A stretch of DNA of 64,000 nucleotides from Cheilinus undulatus. Taxonomy: Eukaryota > Chordata > Actinopteri > Labriformes > Labridae. Positions within the stretch are counted from its first letter, which is position 1. Each line of letters opens with the position of its first letter. The position numbers and the translations under genes were made by a program. The stretch covers positions 35,443,657 to 35,507,656 of the forward strand of contig NC_054875.1 in assembly GCF_018320785.1 (NCBI RefSeq), read 5' to 3'. The notes under the pieces are model-generated. The model saw only the letters and a list, made by a program, of their open reading frames with translations, had not been told where the DNA came from and did no database searches. Positions 37,961 to 51,800 of this stretch are shown piece by piece.

Positions 37961-39419
37961 CAGGTAAGCCAGTTAACTTCCTGACAGACAGGTTGGCTTG
38001 TGGCCAATCAGCGAACGTCTCAGCAAGACGTCATTAAGGAAGAGCCAATTAAATGCAGGAATCCCTACGAGGGCACCCAAAACTCCTGGAGCTGGTTAAA
38101 TGACTTCTCTAAAGCTTAAGCAGTCCAGATATACATTTAGAAAATTATTTATTTTATACAACTAAAAGTTATTGACTGCATATATTGTTTGAGTATGACT
38201 GCCGTAGTGTTGCAGTTCTTTAGCCCAGTGGTTCTCAACCTTTTCAGCCCAGGACCTAGTTGAACACAGCCCCTGACATTCAAGAATAGTCATGTGGAGA
38301 CAAGGCTGCCCATAAGGTAGGATAAAGGGGAAGGTTTTTGGGATCCAGCCAAACTGGGGGCCAGAAAATCATGGTCCATTGGGAAGTTAAGCTTAAAATG
38401 AAATAACTTTTGTTAAAAACATATTTAAAATGGGTAAAAGATGTAGCTGAAATTAGTGAATAATGGCAAAAAATGGCCACCCATTCCAAAACTTTTGGAG
38501 GGGACTGTATCTCCATTTTTTTTAAAAATTAGTTTAGTGTTTTTTTAATGGATCAGTGCTATTGGTCACTCTTTACATCTGCCAGGTTTTACCAATTTTA
38601 AACTAACACAAATGTTGAAAAAAGGCTCACTATCACCAAATCAATTTTGAAATTAATTAGAAAAAAAAAGGGTGTTTTCTGATTCCTTGAAAAGTAGTGA
38701 TTTTGGAGATAGGAGGTTTTAGTCCAATGGCTGTCTCTGGCTGAATATTTTCAGAGTTTATAGCCTGCATGTTTTGACGCCTGTGCATTGTGAGGAATCT
38801 GTGTCAGTTTGTGCACATTGAACTATGAGAACAAAGTGGTCCTTTCTGCAGATATCAGCCTTAACAATCAGGAACAGCAGCCTGCAGCTTTGCCGTCTAC
38901 TGCACGTCTATGAAAATGAAGCTGATATTAAATTCATATTCTCGTCTGTCCCAGAAGTCCTCGCTGTGCTGACTGTTGATGTGATCATGTTGGGGAATGA
39001 TGTCAAAAACATTAAGTACATATTTTCCTCACTGACAGTCAACCATTTGTATTAGATAGTAGAGAAAGTTATCTAATGTAATGCTACAGGACTGACTTGA
39101 CTATTAACACTGCTATTTTAACACACAAGAAAAACATTAAGAGTGGGGACAATGTTTGAAAATGATTAGACGTTACAATCATTCTTTAACTCAACTGGTG
39201 TAATTTGAAGCCACAATTACAACTCACATTTAGATTATTAGAAAAAGACATTTAGATTATGACATTCAAAAGAAAAAACTGCTTATGTCATAAACAAAAC
39301 AGTCTCTGACACAGGAAAACTTTTTATAGCTACCATTTGCATATTGTATTTCCTTACAGAGCCTTGCAGTAATATGTCTCTGGGAGGTGTACAACTGCTG
39401 GACAGTAAAAATACAGTGT

Positions 39420-39785
39420 AAAGATTTGTGATACAGTATGTGTTGTTCTGAAGAGCTCAGTGATTTCCAGCATGGTACTGTGATGGATGCTACCTTTGCA
39501 ATAAGACAATTTTTGATATGACACAAAAAACGAGTGGTGGGACTTTAATGGAAGCTGCATGCAAGCCCCCCATCACAGAGTCCAAAGCCAAGTGTTGGAG
39601 GGAGTCCAGACACTGGACCGTGGAGCAGTGGAAACATATTCTGTAGAGTGAGAAATCACGCTTCTCTGTTTGGCAGTCAGATGGGCAAGTCTGAGTTTGG
39701 CCAGTGCCATGTGTTTGAATACAATGTCATTACAGTCTCTGTTGGTGTAATGGTCAGGCGGCTGAATGCTTTTGTCCATACTGTG
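39420..39785 (+). mobile_element. deleted Tc1-like copy
   Basis: The right end gaatgcttttgtccatactg matches the termini of the copies at 46168 and 51948. The segment 39456..39500 is the reverse complement of blocks at 46963..47020 and 52840..52885. It carries an internal deletion and no usable frame. Confidence 0.6.
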
Positions 39786-39789
39786 TTCA

Positions 39790-40260
39790 AAAGTAAGAGG
39801 TCAACATGAGGCCCAATGACCTTTACCTTTGATCTTTTACATTTAAAATTTAAAAAGATCATCCTTGTGTCAGAGCAGCTATTTTATTGCATAGTTTAAG
39901 AACAATCCCTCAAAGTTTCCTTGAGATGTGTGTTCACAAGCAAGGGATGAACATGAGACGTAATGACCTTGACTGAACATCCAAAATCTAACCACATCAC
40001 CCTGGAGTCAGAGTGGATTTTTGTGTAAAGTTTTAATACGATTTCTTAACCAGTTCTTGTTATCATGTTTGCAATAAATCGAAAAACACAAGGTAAAATG
40101 ACCTTTGATCTCTTACCTTAAATCTAACAAGGTCATTGTTTAGTCATGGTGGAAATTTGTGCAGAGCTTAAAGAAAGTCTCTTAAAGTGTCCGTGAGATT
40201 TTGCATTCACAAGAATTGCTCAGACAGACAGATAGATGGACACCAAGGATCATATGCTAC
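39790..40260. repeat. tandem array of about three ~150-bp units
   Basis: Each unit has an 'aatgacctt...atctaac' segment, a 'gtcagagtgga / gtcatggtgga' segment and a 'tcaaagtttccttgagat / ttaaagtgtccgtgagat' segment. It ends in the cagacagacagatagatgga tail. This is a well-known fish repeat that often expands in tandem. Confidence 0.7.
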
Positions 40261-41149
40261 TAATTGAGTTTTATCCAATTTTATGCAGATTCAAACCTTA
40301 GAGGACTTGGATCAACAAATATTACATGGACAAAGTTTTCTTCTCTATAATGACAAAAAAGTGACAACTTTGTATAGAGCTGTTTATAGAAAGAAATAAC
40401 TTTGTCTTTGTGCACTATTTAAACTCCATAATTTCTTAGAGATAAGAGATAAATAAGTTTTTACTTTTATGTATGTAAAGGTAGTTGCATTTAAATAATG
40501 GATGTAGTAGTTTTCCCCGATGACTCATTTCCCTACAAGATAAAAGATAATCGCTGTAGACATCTGGAGCTTTGGCAACAATAAAATGTAAAGTATTTCA
40601 ATTGACCTTGATAACCTTGTTAAAAAAATGACAGCATTACTGTTTGTCTTGTTCGTGAAGGCATAAATTATATTTAAAAGGGCCTCATAAATATATATTA
40701 ATGCAAATGAGTCCATTAAGTTTGGTACATGAGCACTTCAATGCATTTATGGGCTTCTTTTGCCGTTGCAGTCTCTGCTTACTTTGGTAACTTGTTGACG
40801 GACTGTTAAAAGTTTTGAGGATGCTTTACAATCACGCTGTGTGCCTTGATCCATTTCCTGAACACCTGCGATGACTCTGAGCTGCTCTTTGCTGATGTCC
40901 ATCCTTCAGCAGAGAAAGACTTATGAGACAGAAGTGGAGGTTTGGGGCCATCATTTTATCCTGGCACATCCACTCACCTGGTTTCCCCTCTGATAAAGTA
41001 AGACGATCAAAAAGCATCAGTGCACAGTTCTCCATGACACTTGTGGTGGGACTGAATGTTGTTAGAAAAAGAGCAGAAGTTACTGTAAAAGTCTAAGGGG
41101 GAAACAACTAAGAAATTCAGGACAGGATCAGTAGAAGAATAAAAGAAGA

Positions 41150-44100
41150 GTCAACAGGATTAGCATGTCTAATCGCGCCATTTATTAGTTGTACAGTTAT
41201 GAAAATAATCATAAAAAAGACTGGAAGCCCAAGATTATTTACAATCTTTTTTTCTGAAGTGAGGTCCCTCTTCTGAGTCATTGTTATCTCAGCCTTTTTT
41301 TTAAATCACAGGGTATTTATTCACGATATGTTTAACTTTATAAGACATAGTCCTTTTCTCTCTTTTGACATACGTCAAAAATTACATACGTACATACATA
41401 CATATACATATATATATAGATATCTATAAAAGCAAAAGTTCATTCAAGTATCAAAATACAGACCGCTAGATTCATGTACAATATCATTCTCATCACTGAC
41501 GTCATCAGATCCGTCCCGATAATATCTCTCCTGATCCTCAGCAATGTGCAAAAGCAGAACGGGACCCAAGCTGATGTCTGAAGGTGCCGACAGCAGCTAG
41601 CTGAAGACAGTGTACCATAGAGTTATCGTACTGGCCTGACAACGTACCACATACACAACAGTTAAATCATATGTACCCATATACACATCAAACAAATGAA
41701 CAAAAAAGTACCATTAACAGTCGACGTACAGGGAGTTAGCTAGGAGAAACAAGCTCTGTGTCTTATTGTTCTGTTCTGCAGCTAAAATCTAAAGACGGAG
41801 CAGCCTGCATGGCAGGTTTGGTGATTAATCTTGTCTGGATTAATGGGACAAAAGGAGCAGGGATGGAGAGGGAGAACTGCAGTGGACCACACCTGATCCA
41901 GTTACAGCATTTGGACGCACAATTGTCCTATAAAACAATAAAAAATACAAAAGAAGAGAACACTTTCAAATCAAATAAAAGCCGCCCCTGCTATATTATC
42001 ATTATTATTACTATTATAAAACAGTCTTTGTAGTGTCAGCTCCTCTGCCCTTTAAGTTTGGCTAAAGAGTTCCTCCCGTGCAAGATTTCATTGTTGATCA
42101 CAGTTGTTTGTGTAATTGTGGTAAAAGGCTGATGGTCATAAAGAGATGCTACAAAGTGTTGCTGCAGAAAGGAGTGTGTACCTACAGTGTGAGGTCTTCT
42201 TCTGTTAGTTTGTACCATTATAGAGTTACAAAAAAAAGTTTCCCCTTTGAAATTAAAGTTCTGCTCTACAACACTGAAGCTACATTTCCTGGAAGAGAAC
42301 GCTTTGATACAACAGCCAACAAGGGCAAAATCTAATATCAGGTAGAAAACGTATTTTTTTTCTAGAAAATATGCTGCACTAAAACCCAGTCTAAATGAGC
42401 ACCCCCTACAGGCCTGGATGACTTCTATTTGCCAGGTGAAAAATGAAGCTATAGGGAAGTGTAAAAAAAAAAAAACTGCAGTTCCTAAAGTGTCCACTTG
42501 GGTCTGGCTGAAAAGCCAAAGAATCTCCATTACCTTTAATGCTGAAATGCCCATTTTAGAAGCAGAAATAAACATGTTTATGGCCCTGTTCAAAAAACAA
42601 TTTTAGTAGATACCTCCTAACTTTAGTAATAGACATTCTGGGGGATTTTGTTTAAATCAGGTGTTTTGTTTCAAAAAAGGCTGGCTAACAAGTCAGTTAA
42701 ACTAGTTATCTATCATTGTTATAAACACAAACCGAAAGACCCACCTTTTTAAAATTGTAATAAAGCCTCCTGCCACTAGTAGCCTCTGTAGCTTCAGTTA
42801 ATGGCTGCTACCACTAAATGAAACGGAACGACAGTGTTTTTTTTTAATTAGAAAACTGAAATAAAGTGGTATGTGGGTTATACTCACAAATAACTTCTTA
42901 ACCAACATGAAAAGAAGCCACATTTAGGATCCGATATTAATCTGCAAAGAGGAACTATGGCTGTTGGAGCTAGCTGCTAATGTTAGCTAATCTCAGGCCC
43001 ACATCATACCTGCTGAAAAAATAAAAACTATGAGGGATTTAACTGTTTTCTAAGTATTTTTTCTTCTTTAGACTAGTCAGTTAAACACAATTTAAATGGT
43101 TGTTTAGCTAAACAGGGACATAGATAACCGAGAACATCCTCGTTTGATTTCTTCAACCCAAAAAGTTTTCATACATTTTTATAATTAAGATGCCAGTTAT
43201 GGTTGGGCTTGCCAGGAGGCTTAACATCGGTCCTTATTTTTGTTGGTTAGAGAATGACGGGGGGTAAGGGAAACTTTGCAAAGCCAGTGGATTGGCTACT
43301 TGTTATGTCTGTTATCAGGTAGATCCATCTCACAAAGCTTCAAGCTAAAATAATCTTGCTAGGTCTAGACCGGACAAGTCCACATCATTTGAAGAGAACG
43401 AGGCGGCAGCTATGGGTGAGGTTCAGCTGCACTGGAAGCCTGTTAACAATGGCTGCCGGTGAGGTGATTGGCTCGGATGTAGCTATAGTGGCAGATTCAA
43501 CTGAACTGGACAACATTTCTTGATTAAAAGAAAAGAACCACGCTAAAAGTATTTCTTGACGGAAGAGATGTTTTTGCTCTGCTTCGGCATGAGTTCGATA
43601 TACCAACTAGCTCCACTGATCGCTAACAACAACAGGGCTTTGCATGCCTCCTAAATTGTACTTCTTGTCGCTCTAATTGTCCTTTAATGAATGTGACTGA
43701 CAGCCCATTTGTCCACCCTTAGATTTTTTTTTTAACAAAAGTTTTGCCTGTTCCAAAGAAATACAACTATTTGGAGTGTCAGGCTAACTTAGAGTCAGCA
43801 TCTCCATCATGATGTATGCTTCTGCTCAGCTACAAAGTTCCCCCTTGATACAGATGGGTGCTGATAGACTAATTGGAGGCATAATAGGGGGATGAAAGGA
43901 TTTCTGTTGATGGCAACAAAAACAGGATAAGCAGAGCTAGTGGGCAGAAAACGCAGTGCGAATCAACAGACACGTACACCAGATATCATGCCACCATGGT
44001 ATCAATATGAATCTTTCAAAGCACACGGGCAGCACATGAAAATGCACCATGAAAACATTTCACATTCATGTTGTAATACAGTCTACGATGAAGACCGTGT

Positions 44101-45722
44101 TTGCAGCTTCACTGCTACATTTGTTTGCTTTTTTGACTTTGCATGAATTTGCTGATTTGAATTCAGTTTTGGGCTGTTGTATTGGTTAATGACTTGTCTT
44201 TGTGATTATGAGTTTGAATCAATTCTGAATCTGGAGCCCTAACACCTCTCAATGGGAAATGATTTTGCCCTTGTTGACCAATTACTTAAATGTGTACTGA
44301 GGCAACTGGCTTAAAAACCATCACTTTCTGTTGGATAAAAGGTTCAATGGAGGAGTGTGGGTGCAGTGTTGAATTCAGTGAGGTCAAATTAACCTCCGTC
44401 TCCCAGGTCTCCAGGTCCTGTGTTCTACTGTGATGATCCAACTGTTGGTGCAATCTGCTGCACTGGATGTGGAGTTCAAAAATCCTACCCAGAATGCAAC
44501 AGGGCAGATTTTCTGTCCTTTTCTTATTGGCTGGTAGTGGCCACAGTGTTCAGCTATAGGGGAAGGGACACAAAACACACGCACACACAATGCAGTGAGG
44601 TTAAATGAAGTCAAAATAAAACACTGGACTAATGGACACAAACAGAATAATGGTGATGGATTGCCCCAACCCCTCCCTTAGTACAATGATTAACTCTTTT
44701 CACCAGCAGCCGTGACATATTAACCCAGCGTGATTGGCAAAAGAAAAGGCAATGCTGACAGAAGAACAGAGAAGGCATTTGTTGTGAAATAAAGAAAAGA
44801 AAAAAGAGACAGGACAGAGATGAAAAAGATGCACTTAATCTTTCACACTCTGGGGTTTGATAAAAGTGCTTAGTTTAGTTAGTTCACCCCAGATGAAGCT
44901 TTCTTTTTTGCTCTGATTGACAGACAGAGGAGGGCTACAAGTCATGAGGAGGTCTAGCAAGGACCACTAACATGCTGGTCCTTACTTGCTAGAAAATCCC
45001 CCTAAAATGCTTTCTTTATTAGCTCCAAAAGGACCTTATCACAGTGCTAGGATCATAGCCTCCTTTGGCTTGAGCAGACAGCTGACAGCGAGAAATATCG
45101 CCCCTAGTTAATCCTGTGTAACACCTTCAACACCGCAACCTCTGAACAGTCCGCTATAGTCCAGATTTACTGAAACAGATTCTCAGTTTCCTCAGGAAAC
45201 GTGTCCATCCAGGTACAGGATGTGTGCGGTGGGTCGCTCTCAGCTGCAGGAAAATCAGATTTTCTCTCAGCGCTCGGAGAAGTCAGAAGAGTCGAAAGAT
45301 CAGAGTGAAAAGCCTCAGAGTGGCCGTCGCCTAGTAGAGCAGGAAAAGCACCAAGAAAAAAAGAGCTTATCACCAAAAGTCAATAGCGTGATGTTGACGG
45401 AGGAGAAGAAAAGGAAGCATTGTGTGAAGAGTTCAGGAAGCATTCAAGGTAAACAAAGAGGACAGAGTGGTGAAGGTGAGTGGCAGGCTGGAGGAGGGTT
45501 AATAAAGTGGAAGAGCTGAATTGATAATCAACAAAAAGTGGAGGTGGTTAAGTCGTCCATGGTTGTGTTGTTTTTCAGGATGTGAGTGAATGCAGGCCGG
45601 GTGGGAAGGAGGGCAGGGGTCCAGCTCAGAGAGAGAGGCAGAGTCACAGTGAAAGGCACACAGAGGGAGGAGGAAGAGGAAGGTGAAACCAAGCCCAGAG
45701 GTCAGGAAGAAGAGGGCTCCAC
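41150..45722 (-). other. anks1a 3' UTR and downstream DNA; end uncertain
   Basis: This region follows the anks1a stop codon on the transcribed strand. Candidate AATAAA signals (TTTATT on the plus strand) occur near 41177 and 41336. Between about 41.4 and 41.7 kb the sequence is repeat-free and UTR-like. Repeat remnants at 42.75 and 43.4-43.7 kb make it unlikely that the whole span is one conserved UTR. No other gene was seen. Confidence 0.35.
43440..43670 (+). pseudogene. RecQ-like helicase remnant (copy 2)
   Basis: Across frameshifts the plus strand reads MAAGEVIGSDVAIVADSTEL, DNIS-stop-LKEKNH, FLDGRDVFALL and IYQLAPLIA. The last two blocks flank the ATP-binding loop in RecQ-like helicases, and the loop itself is lost. 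Its N-terminal part aligns with the fragment at 11530. It lies in DNA downstream of anks1a and is dead as a gene. Confidence 0.5.
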
Positions 45723-45839
45723 TCAGAATATGGTAGTCTCATACTTAGTGCTGATAGTGCGCTTGGAATCCTTTGGGTCCACTAGCCACGTAGTGCTGCC
45801 CTGGGACTGAGAGTCGCCCTCCTGTTCGACGAGATCCCC
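45723..45839 (-). CDS. anks1a: anks1a terminal coding exon
   Basis: The acceptor is TTTCCAG. The exon encodes [20 protein letters not shown], then [18 protein letters not shown] and TGA at 45723..45725. The ending STKYETTIF is the signature C-terminus of ANKS1A and ANKS1B, and [10 protein letters not shown] resembles WVVDPKPDSKR of ANKS1A. Confidence 0.95.
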   Translation of the reverse strand, partial: GDLVEQEGDSQSQGSTTWLVDPKDSKRTISTKYETTIF

Positions 45840-48800
45840 CTGGAAACATAAACACAGGGAATCAAACTCATGGGACATCAGCAATGACTTGCAGAATTTA
45901 ATAAGAGGTTTGCTTCTGTGATATCGCTCTCTTTCTATATCTCGATCTATCTCACTCACAGCCATCACAGCATCTGGAGATGGCCCTTCAGAACGACTCT
46001 GGTCTGCTCATGGGTTCTCCTTGTTAAAACTCAGTTTTTCCTGCCACTGTAACTTTGCTAAATGTTGCTTAGTGTTATGCTCATGGTGGTTTAAAGTGAG
46101 TTGTAGAGATAATAATTGTTATGAATTGGGGCTATACCAAAAAGAATGATTGATAAGTAAGAATAAATACACTTTATGGACAAAAGTATTTGGCCGCCTT
46201 ACCATTACATCAAGAGGGACTGTGATGGCATTTTATTCAAAAACATGTACTTAAATATGGAGTTGCGGCCACTCTTTTTGGTAGGATTGCCACAGTAATT
46301 TGGAGGGTTTTTTGGGGAATTTGTGCCCATTCATTCTGTAAAACATTTCTGAGGTCAGACATTGATGTTGGACAAGAAGGCCTGGCTAGATGGGGTCAAG
46401 GTCAGGCCTCATCAAACCATATCTTTATAGTCCTTCCTTTGTGCACCAGGGCACAGTCATGTTGGAACAAAGAGGGGCCTTCCCTAAACTGCTGCAACAA
46501 AGTTTGACCCATAGCATTGCCAAAAATGTCTTGGTACGTTGAAGCATTAAGATAAGGGGCCTTGCCCAAACTCTGAAAAACAGCCTCATACCATTATCCC
46601 TCATCTAAAACTCCCCAGCTGGCACAATGCAGTCAGGCAGGTAACGTTCTCCCTGCATCTGCCAAACCCAGACTCGCCGACTGACTGCCACACAGGGAAG
46701 TGTGATTCGTCACTCCACAGAACTGCAAGTTTTTGTGTTTACATGAATGCCAGTAGAAACAAAGAACTCTTCAGCATTGGAGTCAGCTGAGCGTTGGTGA
46801 CTTTTATGCACTATGTGCCTCAGCAGTCGTTGACCCCGCTCTGTGATTTTACATGGCCGAACGCTTCATGGCTGAGTTGTTGTTGTTCCTTAACGCTTCC
46901 ACTTTCTAATATCACTGAGAGTTGACTGTGGAATATTCAGCTGGGATAAAATTTCACAAACCACCTTATTGCCAAGGTGGCATCTATCACAGCACCACAC
47001 TTAAGGTCACTGAGTTCTTCAGAATGACACATTTAATATTATATCTTTTTGTAAATGGAGACTGGATGGCTTGGTGCTTGATTTTATTCACCTGTGGCTA
47101 CTGGTCTAATCGAAACAATTAAATTTAATAATTAACAGGTGTGACCAAATGCTTTTGTCCATATAGTGTATTTTGTATGAGTTCACCATTTTCTTATTTT
47201 TGTACATGCTGTACAATAATTCTGAGTAATCATTTCTGGTGTACTTGTTGTTGTAATTTACTAATTAGAAATATTTATATTGGATTTTTTTCTCTTTTCT
47301 TCATTTGCTTTCTTGGTGTCCTGAGGTGCATCAACATGTTTATTTCCCATACTGGGGATCAATAAAGTTATCTAATTAAATCTCAAAAAAACATCCCCAT
47401 TGTAAAGAGTTCACAATTCAAATTTACATTTTATATATGGTTTTGGAACTCTAAAATAAACATGATGTTCTTCTGCAGAAGATAACAGTTGTTATAGATT
47501 TGCAATGAGGTAGGACTATAGTTCATGTTGCTAAAAGTTAAAGGGATATTTTGGTATTTTTGAAGCTGGGGTGTATTAGGTACTTATTGATAGTAGTGCA
47601 ATCAGCCTCCAGTGATTTCAGTGAGTGTTGCCCCTTCATAAAGACACTCTTGGGGAAGCTAGGCTCTAAACCAGTAATCAACTGGTGGCCTTGGGGCCAC
47701 ATCAGGTCCCCAGAACATTATCGAATTCAGAACATGTGCAGATGAAAAAATATGCTGTGGTATTTTGGATATTTTTTCTTTAAATAAACTCCCTAAAACT
47801 ATTAGAACAACTCCAAAAACAACTGAGAATGAAACAATTTCATTACTTTCTATTTCATTCATTTTTCAGAAATTCAACAGTTTTTTATTTCTCACTACAC
47901 AGCATATTAGCGATGGACAACATGCAAGCCCCAGAAATATTCAGCTAAAATATCCTTGTCGCCCCTTTGAGGCTGGCTGTGATGTAAGGACTGATCTCAC
48001 TGTTGGAGTCTAAAAATCATGTACAGTGCTTAACAAATTTATTAGACCACCACCCAAAGTAAAGTTTATGCCACAGCTGCCCTAAATTAACAGCATTGGT
48101 AATTACCAAAATCATTTTTTATGTTTCTGCAATGGTTAATACACCAATATGTAGAAGCTCTTTAACCCAAATGATATTTTTCATGCTAAAATATAATTAT
48201 TATTATTAGCCATGAATTTTCAAATTTACTGATTTACAAAAAACTGAAAAAATAGTAAAGCACATTATTATTTCTTGATTAATATGTCAAATTATAGTTA
48301 TCTACTTGCATTCCTGAACAGAAAAATTAGTTTTAGTGGTTGAATGTTATGCTTGATTAATTTCTGACTTCTCAGAGAAGCCCAGTGAGCCGGCTCAAAT
48401 TTGGGTATAAAAAGGTCAATTCAGTTTGAAATTCCTCATTCCTGTTCAAAATGGTAAAACGTGGAGAGCTCACTGAAAATGAAAGAGTCCGCATGAAAGC
48501 ACTTCATGATGCTGGATGGTCTCTGAGACAAATGACATACAACAAATAAATTTGTTAAGCACTGTGTATTTTAAAGAAAACAAATATATATTTAAAAAAA
48601 AAGTTGATTCAGCCAATTTTTAAAATTTCTTTAGTCTATTTGAGAGTTCGGCCCCCAAAGTGCCGGTATAGGACAAAGTTGGCCCTTAAACAAATGTAGT
48701 TGATGACCCCTGCCCTAAAATGTAGCAGATAAATACAGTTGCTCCACGTAATTTAGTGAGTTTTAGGTGAAAATGGGCCAAAACACAATGTTTGCTCAAA

Positions 48801-51800
48801 TGTACATTATATGTAAAGCCTCTGTGTTTGGCACTGTTTTGCAACACTAGCTTCAGCAATGTGCTCTTCTACCTCAGCGTTTATGATCAGCTGTCTAGGT
48901 CCGCAGGCTTGGTCGGAGAAAACCTACATCAAAAATACCTAAATATCCCTTAAAGTTAAAGCTCATTCTTGAACTATGACACGTTACTTTATTAAATAAT
49001 GGCTACAAAAGCTTAATTTAGCACAAAGTCTCCTTAAGAAAATGTTTAAAAAAGAAAAAATTTTAAAGCTTAACTTGTCCTACAAAAAACATCATAATGC
49101 AGGTTCTTAACTGGTCTAGCCTCAGATTAGCCACTGCTATCTGAAAAACTACAACCCAATTTTATGAATACACTTCAGTTCTTTTCAAGATATCTTGAGA
49201 AAATAGCAAATTATAATGGATAATCCATCTATATTATCCAGAGAAAATGACAAAACTAAGTCCATAGCTTGAGAAAAATAACAAAATTTAGTTATTAACA
49301 TAGCAAAACTGCGTTAAAAAATGATAAATGGATGCATGTCCAATTTGGGCTCCTATCATGGACCCTTTTTTTCCCAGTTTTCTTCCAGGCCAGTAAAAAC
49401 AGCTCCATGACCCACCAGTAGAGAATCTAACACCCTTGATTAGGTCCCAAGTTTCTAGGCAAACAACAGTATGTTTAGAAGATTGAACTCACAGAATAAG
49501 CTTCTTGTAATTGTGAGCATTCTTGTGTTTCTCTTAAATCCACACTAGGGGGCGCCAGAGTCTAAAACAATAATCAAAACATTTAACAGTCTACACATAA
49601 GTCTAAGAGGAGGTAAAAATGGCTCAAACATGTTTTCAAAAGAACACCTGTTTAACAAAAATAGCAGTGTGAAGGATTAATGGTGATGGTTATGATTATT
49701 TTTAAGGCAGTGAGAGTTGGAAAAAGACTAGACAGGAGGAAAACAAAGCAGTGTGAGAAGCTTGAAGTGGGACAGACTGACAGGAGGATGTGAAGGCAGC
49801 ACCTGTGCAGCAGAGCTGGCAGAGTGCAGCGGTAGGAAGGAGGGACGGTGGGTGGTGCAGGTGTAACAGTAACAGCAACGACTGTCGAGAGGAGGAGAGT
49901 CCTGGGAGAGATAAAAACCGCCAGGAGGAGAGAAGAATAAACAGAGAAAAGGAGAAGAAGAAGGTAAAGAAGCACAAGAGAAACAGACAGAAAGGAGGGC
50001 TTAGAAAGAATTAAATGGAGAGAAGGTTGGTAACACAGATTTGCAAAGCATGAGACAGGAAGAGTCTGCTCTGTTATAGCTAACATAGATAAGACTGTGA
50101 GAGCTTACAAGTGTGGATGTGAGCAACTGCAGGAACTTTGAAATGTGAAGCAAGGCGTTTTTTTGTGCTTTAGGTTGCAAATTTATCATAATACAAAAGG
50201 GATAAAAACACGGGCATACACAGGGGAAGTGACAGTAAACATGATTGTGTTGAGTTCATTAAGCTGCAGCCAAAGATGAGTCCCTGAGGCGTTTTTACCT
50301 CATTGATATGCAGAATGAGCTCTCTCACTAATGCTTTAATGCAAATGGCTAAACAAACATCATCGCAGTTTACTCATAATAATGTAACAGGATGCAGACT
50401 GATACAAATGTTCCACGAATTCTTAATTTGTTTGGAAATGCAATATGGAAAAGGAGAGACTTATATTTCCTTTAGAAAAGATGACTATTAAAACAAGGAG
50501 TATTACTTGACTGTCTGATGGGCTCCAGTTTCACATGGTAGAAGTATGAGGCACAGCTTCAAGCACTTTTAAGCGAGGCTGTTAGATTCTTAATACACTA
50601 TAATACCACATGTTTTAACCCAATGCAATCTGAATTATTGTGGAATTTAGACAGTGTGCAGAGGTTAGATAGCATTTCTTAAACTCAAGGAGGAATTTTG
50701 GACTGCAATGTTGGATAATATTGCTGACAATTCACCACTTTATCAAGCTCTCGGTTTTTATGCCCCCCCTGTTTAGGCTAGTGTAGTCTTTCGTCATCAC
50801 CTAATTAAAATGCTGTCATATTTTGCATACACTTTTGGTACTGTTTAAGGATTAACAGCAGTTAGCAGAGGTTATTTCCACCTGTTAGCCTGTTAAGAGA
50901 CAAACTAGACACCAGGAGCATTACTGTAACAAACACTGCATTAAAAAAGCTTTAAACTGATCGGTTAATTTTACCAAAAACTTAGAGAATCTGTGACGGT
51001 AATTTGTTAAGTTTGGATGCTAGTTATAATGTACCTCACGTCTCTGTGGTGCAACCAGACAAAGGCAATTACAACCTAACTAGTTTCAATGTAGGGCTTA
51101 GTGTGGACGTTACGCCAGAGCTTGAGACATAACTTAAGGCCGGCTCAGACTACACGAATTAAGCCAGATTTTAGCCCGACTGCAATGTCGCAGCTCTGTC
51201 AAAACTCAGGCCCGATTTAGAGTTTCAGGACCGACAAACAATATTGTAGTGTGACATAATTAACGATGTGTCCAAGACGCCCCACGACCACGATTCAACA
51301 AGACTAGCATGTCAGAATTTTCTTACGTCGTCGTCAAAGTTTGACACCCTGACCTGACGTCAACGACGTGAATCCTGACGTCTACCCATAAGAGAGCATT
51401 TGCTCATCTTTGCATCATCATTTACAAGAATCCCTTTTATCCCTTCGGAGAACTAATGTGTACATTTTATTTTAGTTATGTTATCACATGAATACCTTAA
51501 AGACTCTGTAAATTGAAAATGAATCCGTATTTAGGTTTGTTGTATGACAGGTCACTGTGTTATGAACCCCTAAATCAAATTTCAGTTAAATAAAACATCC
51601 CTAAGTTTATGAAATTAAGCTTCGAAATCATGAAAAATGAGGCAGTAAAATCTGCTCCAGGATGGTGTGGGCGTGTCTGATGAATAAGCTGAAGCCATGC
51701 CCACTTATTGGTTCTTATTTTCATTTTTTACGAGCAAATGACCACTGTAATCACATAGAGCGCTGCTGTTGTGACTGACACTTTTGGCCAGGCTGTCGGC

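Noticed and set aside
42036..42593. 185-codon minus-strand open frame
   Set aside because: It has no domain pattern and no splice context, and it lies in the probable anks1a 3' region. The length is within chance for AT-poor stretches.
49652..50086. 144-codon Leu/Ser-rich minus-strand frame resembling a membrane protein
   Set aside because: It is the product of the polypurine tract on the opposite strand, inside an intron.
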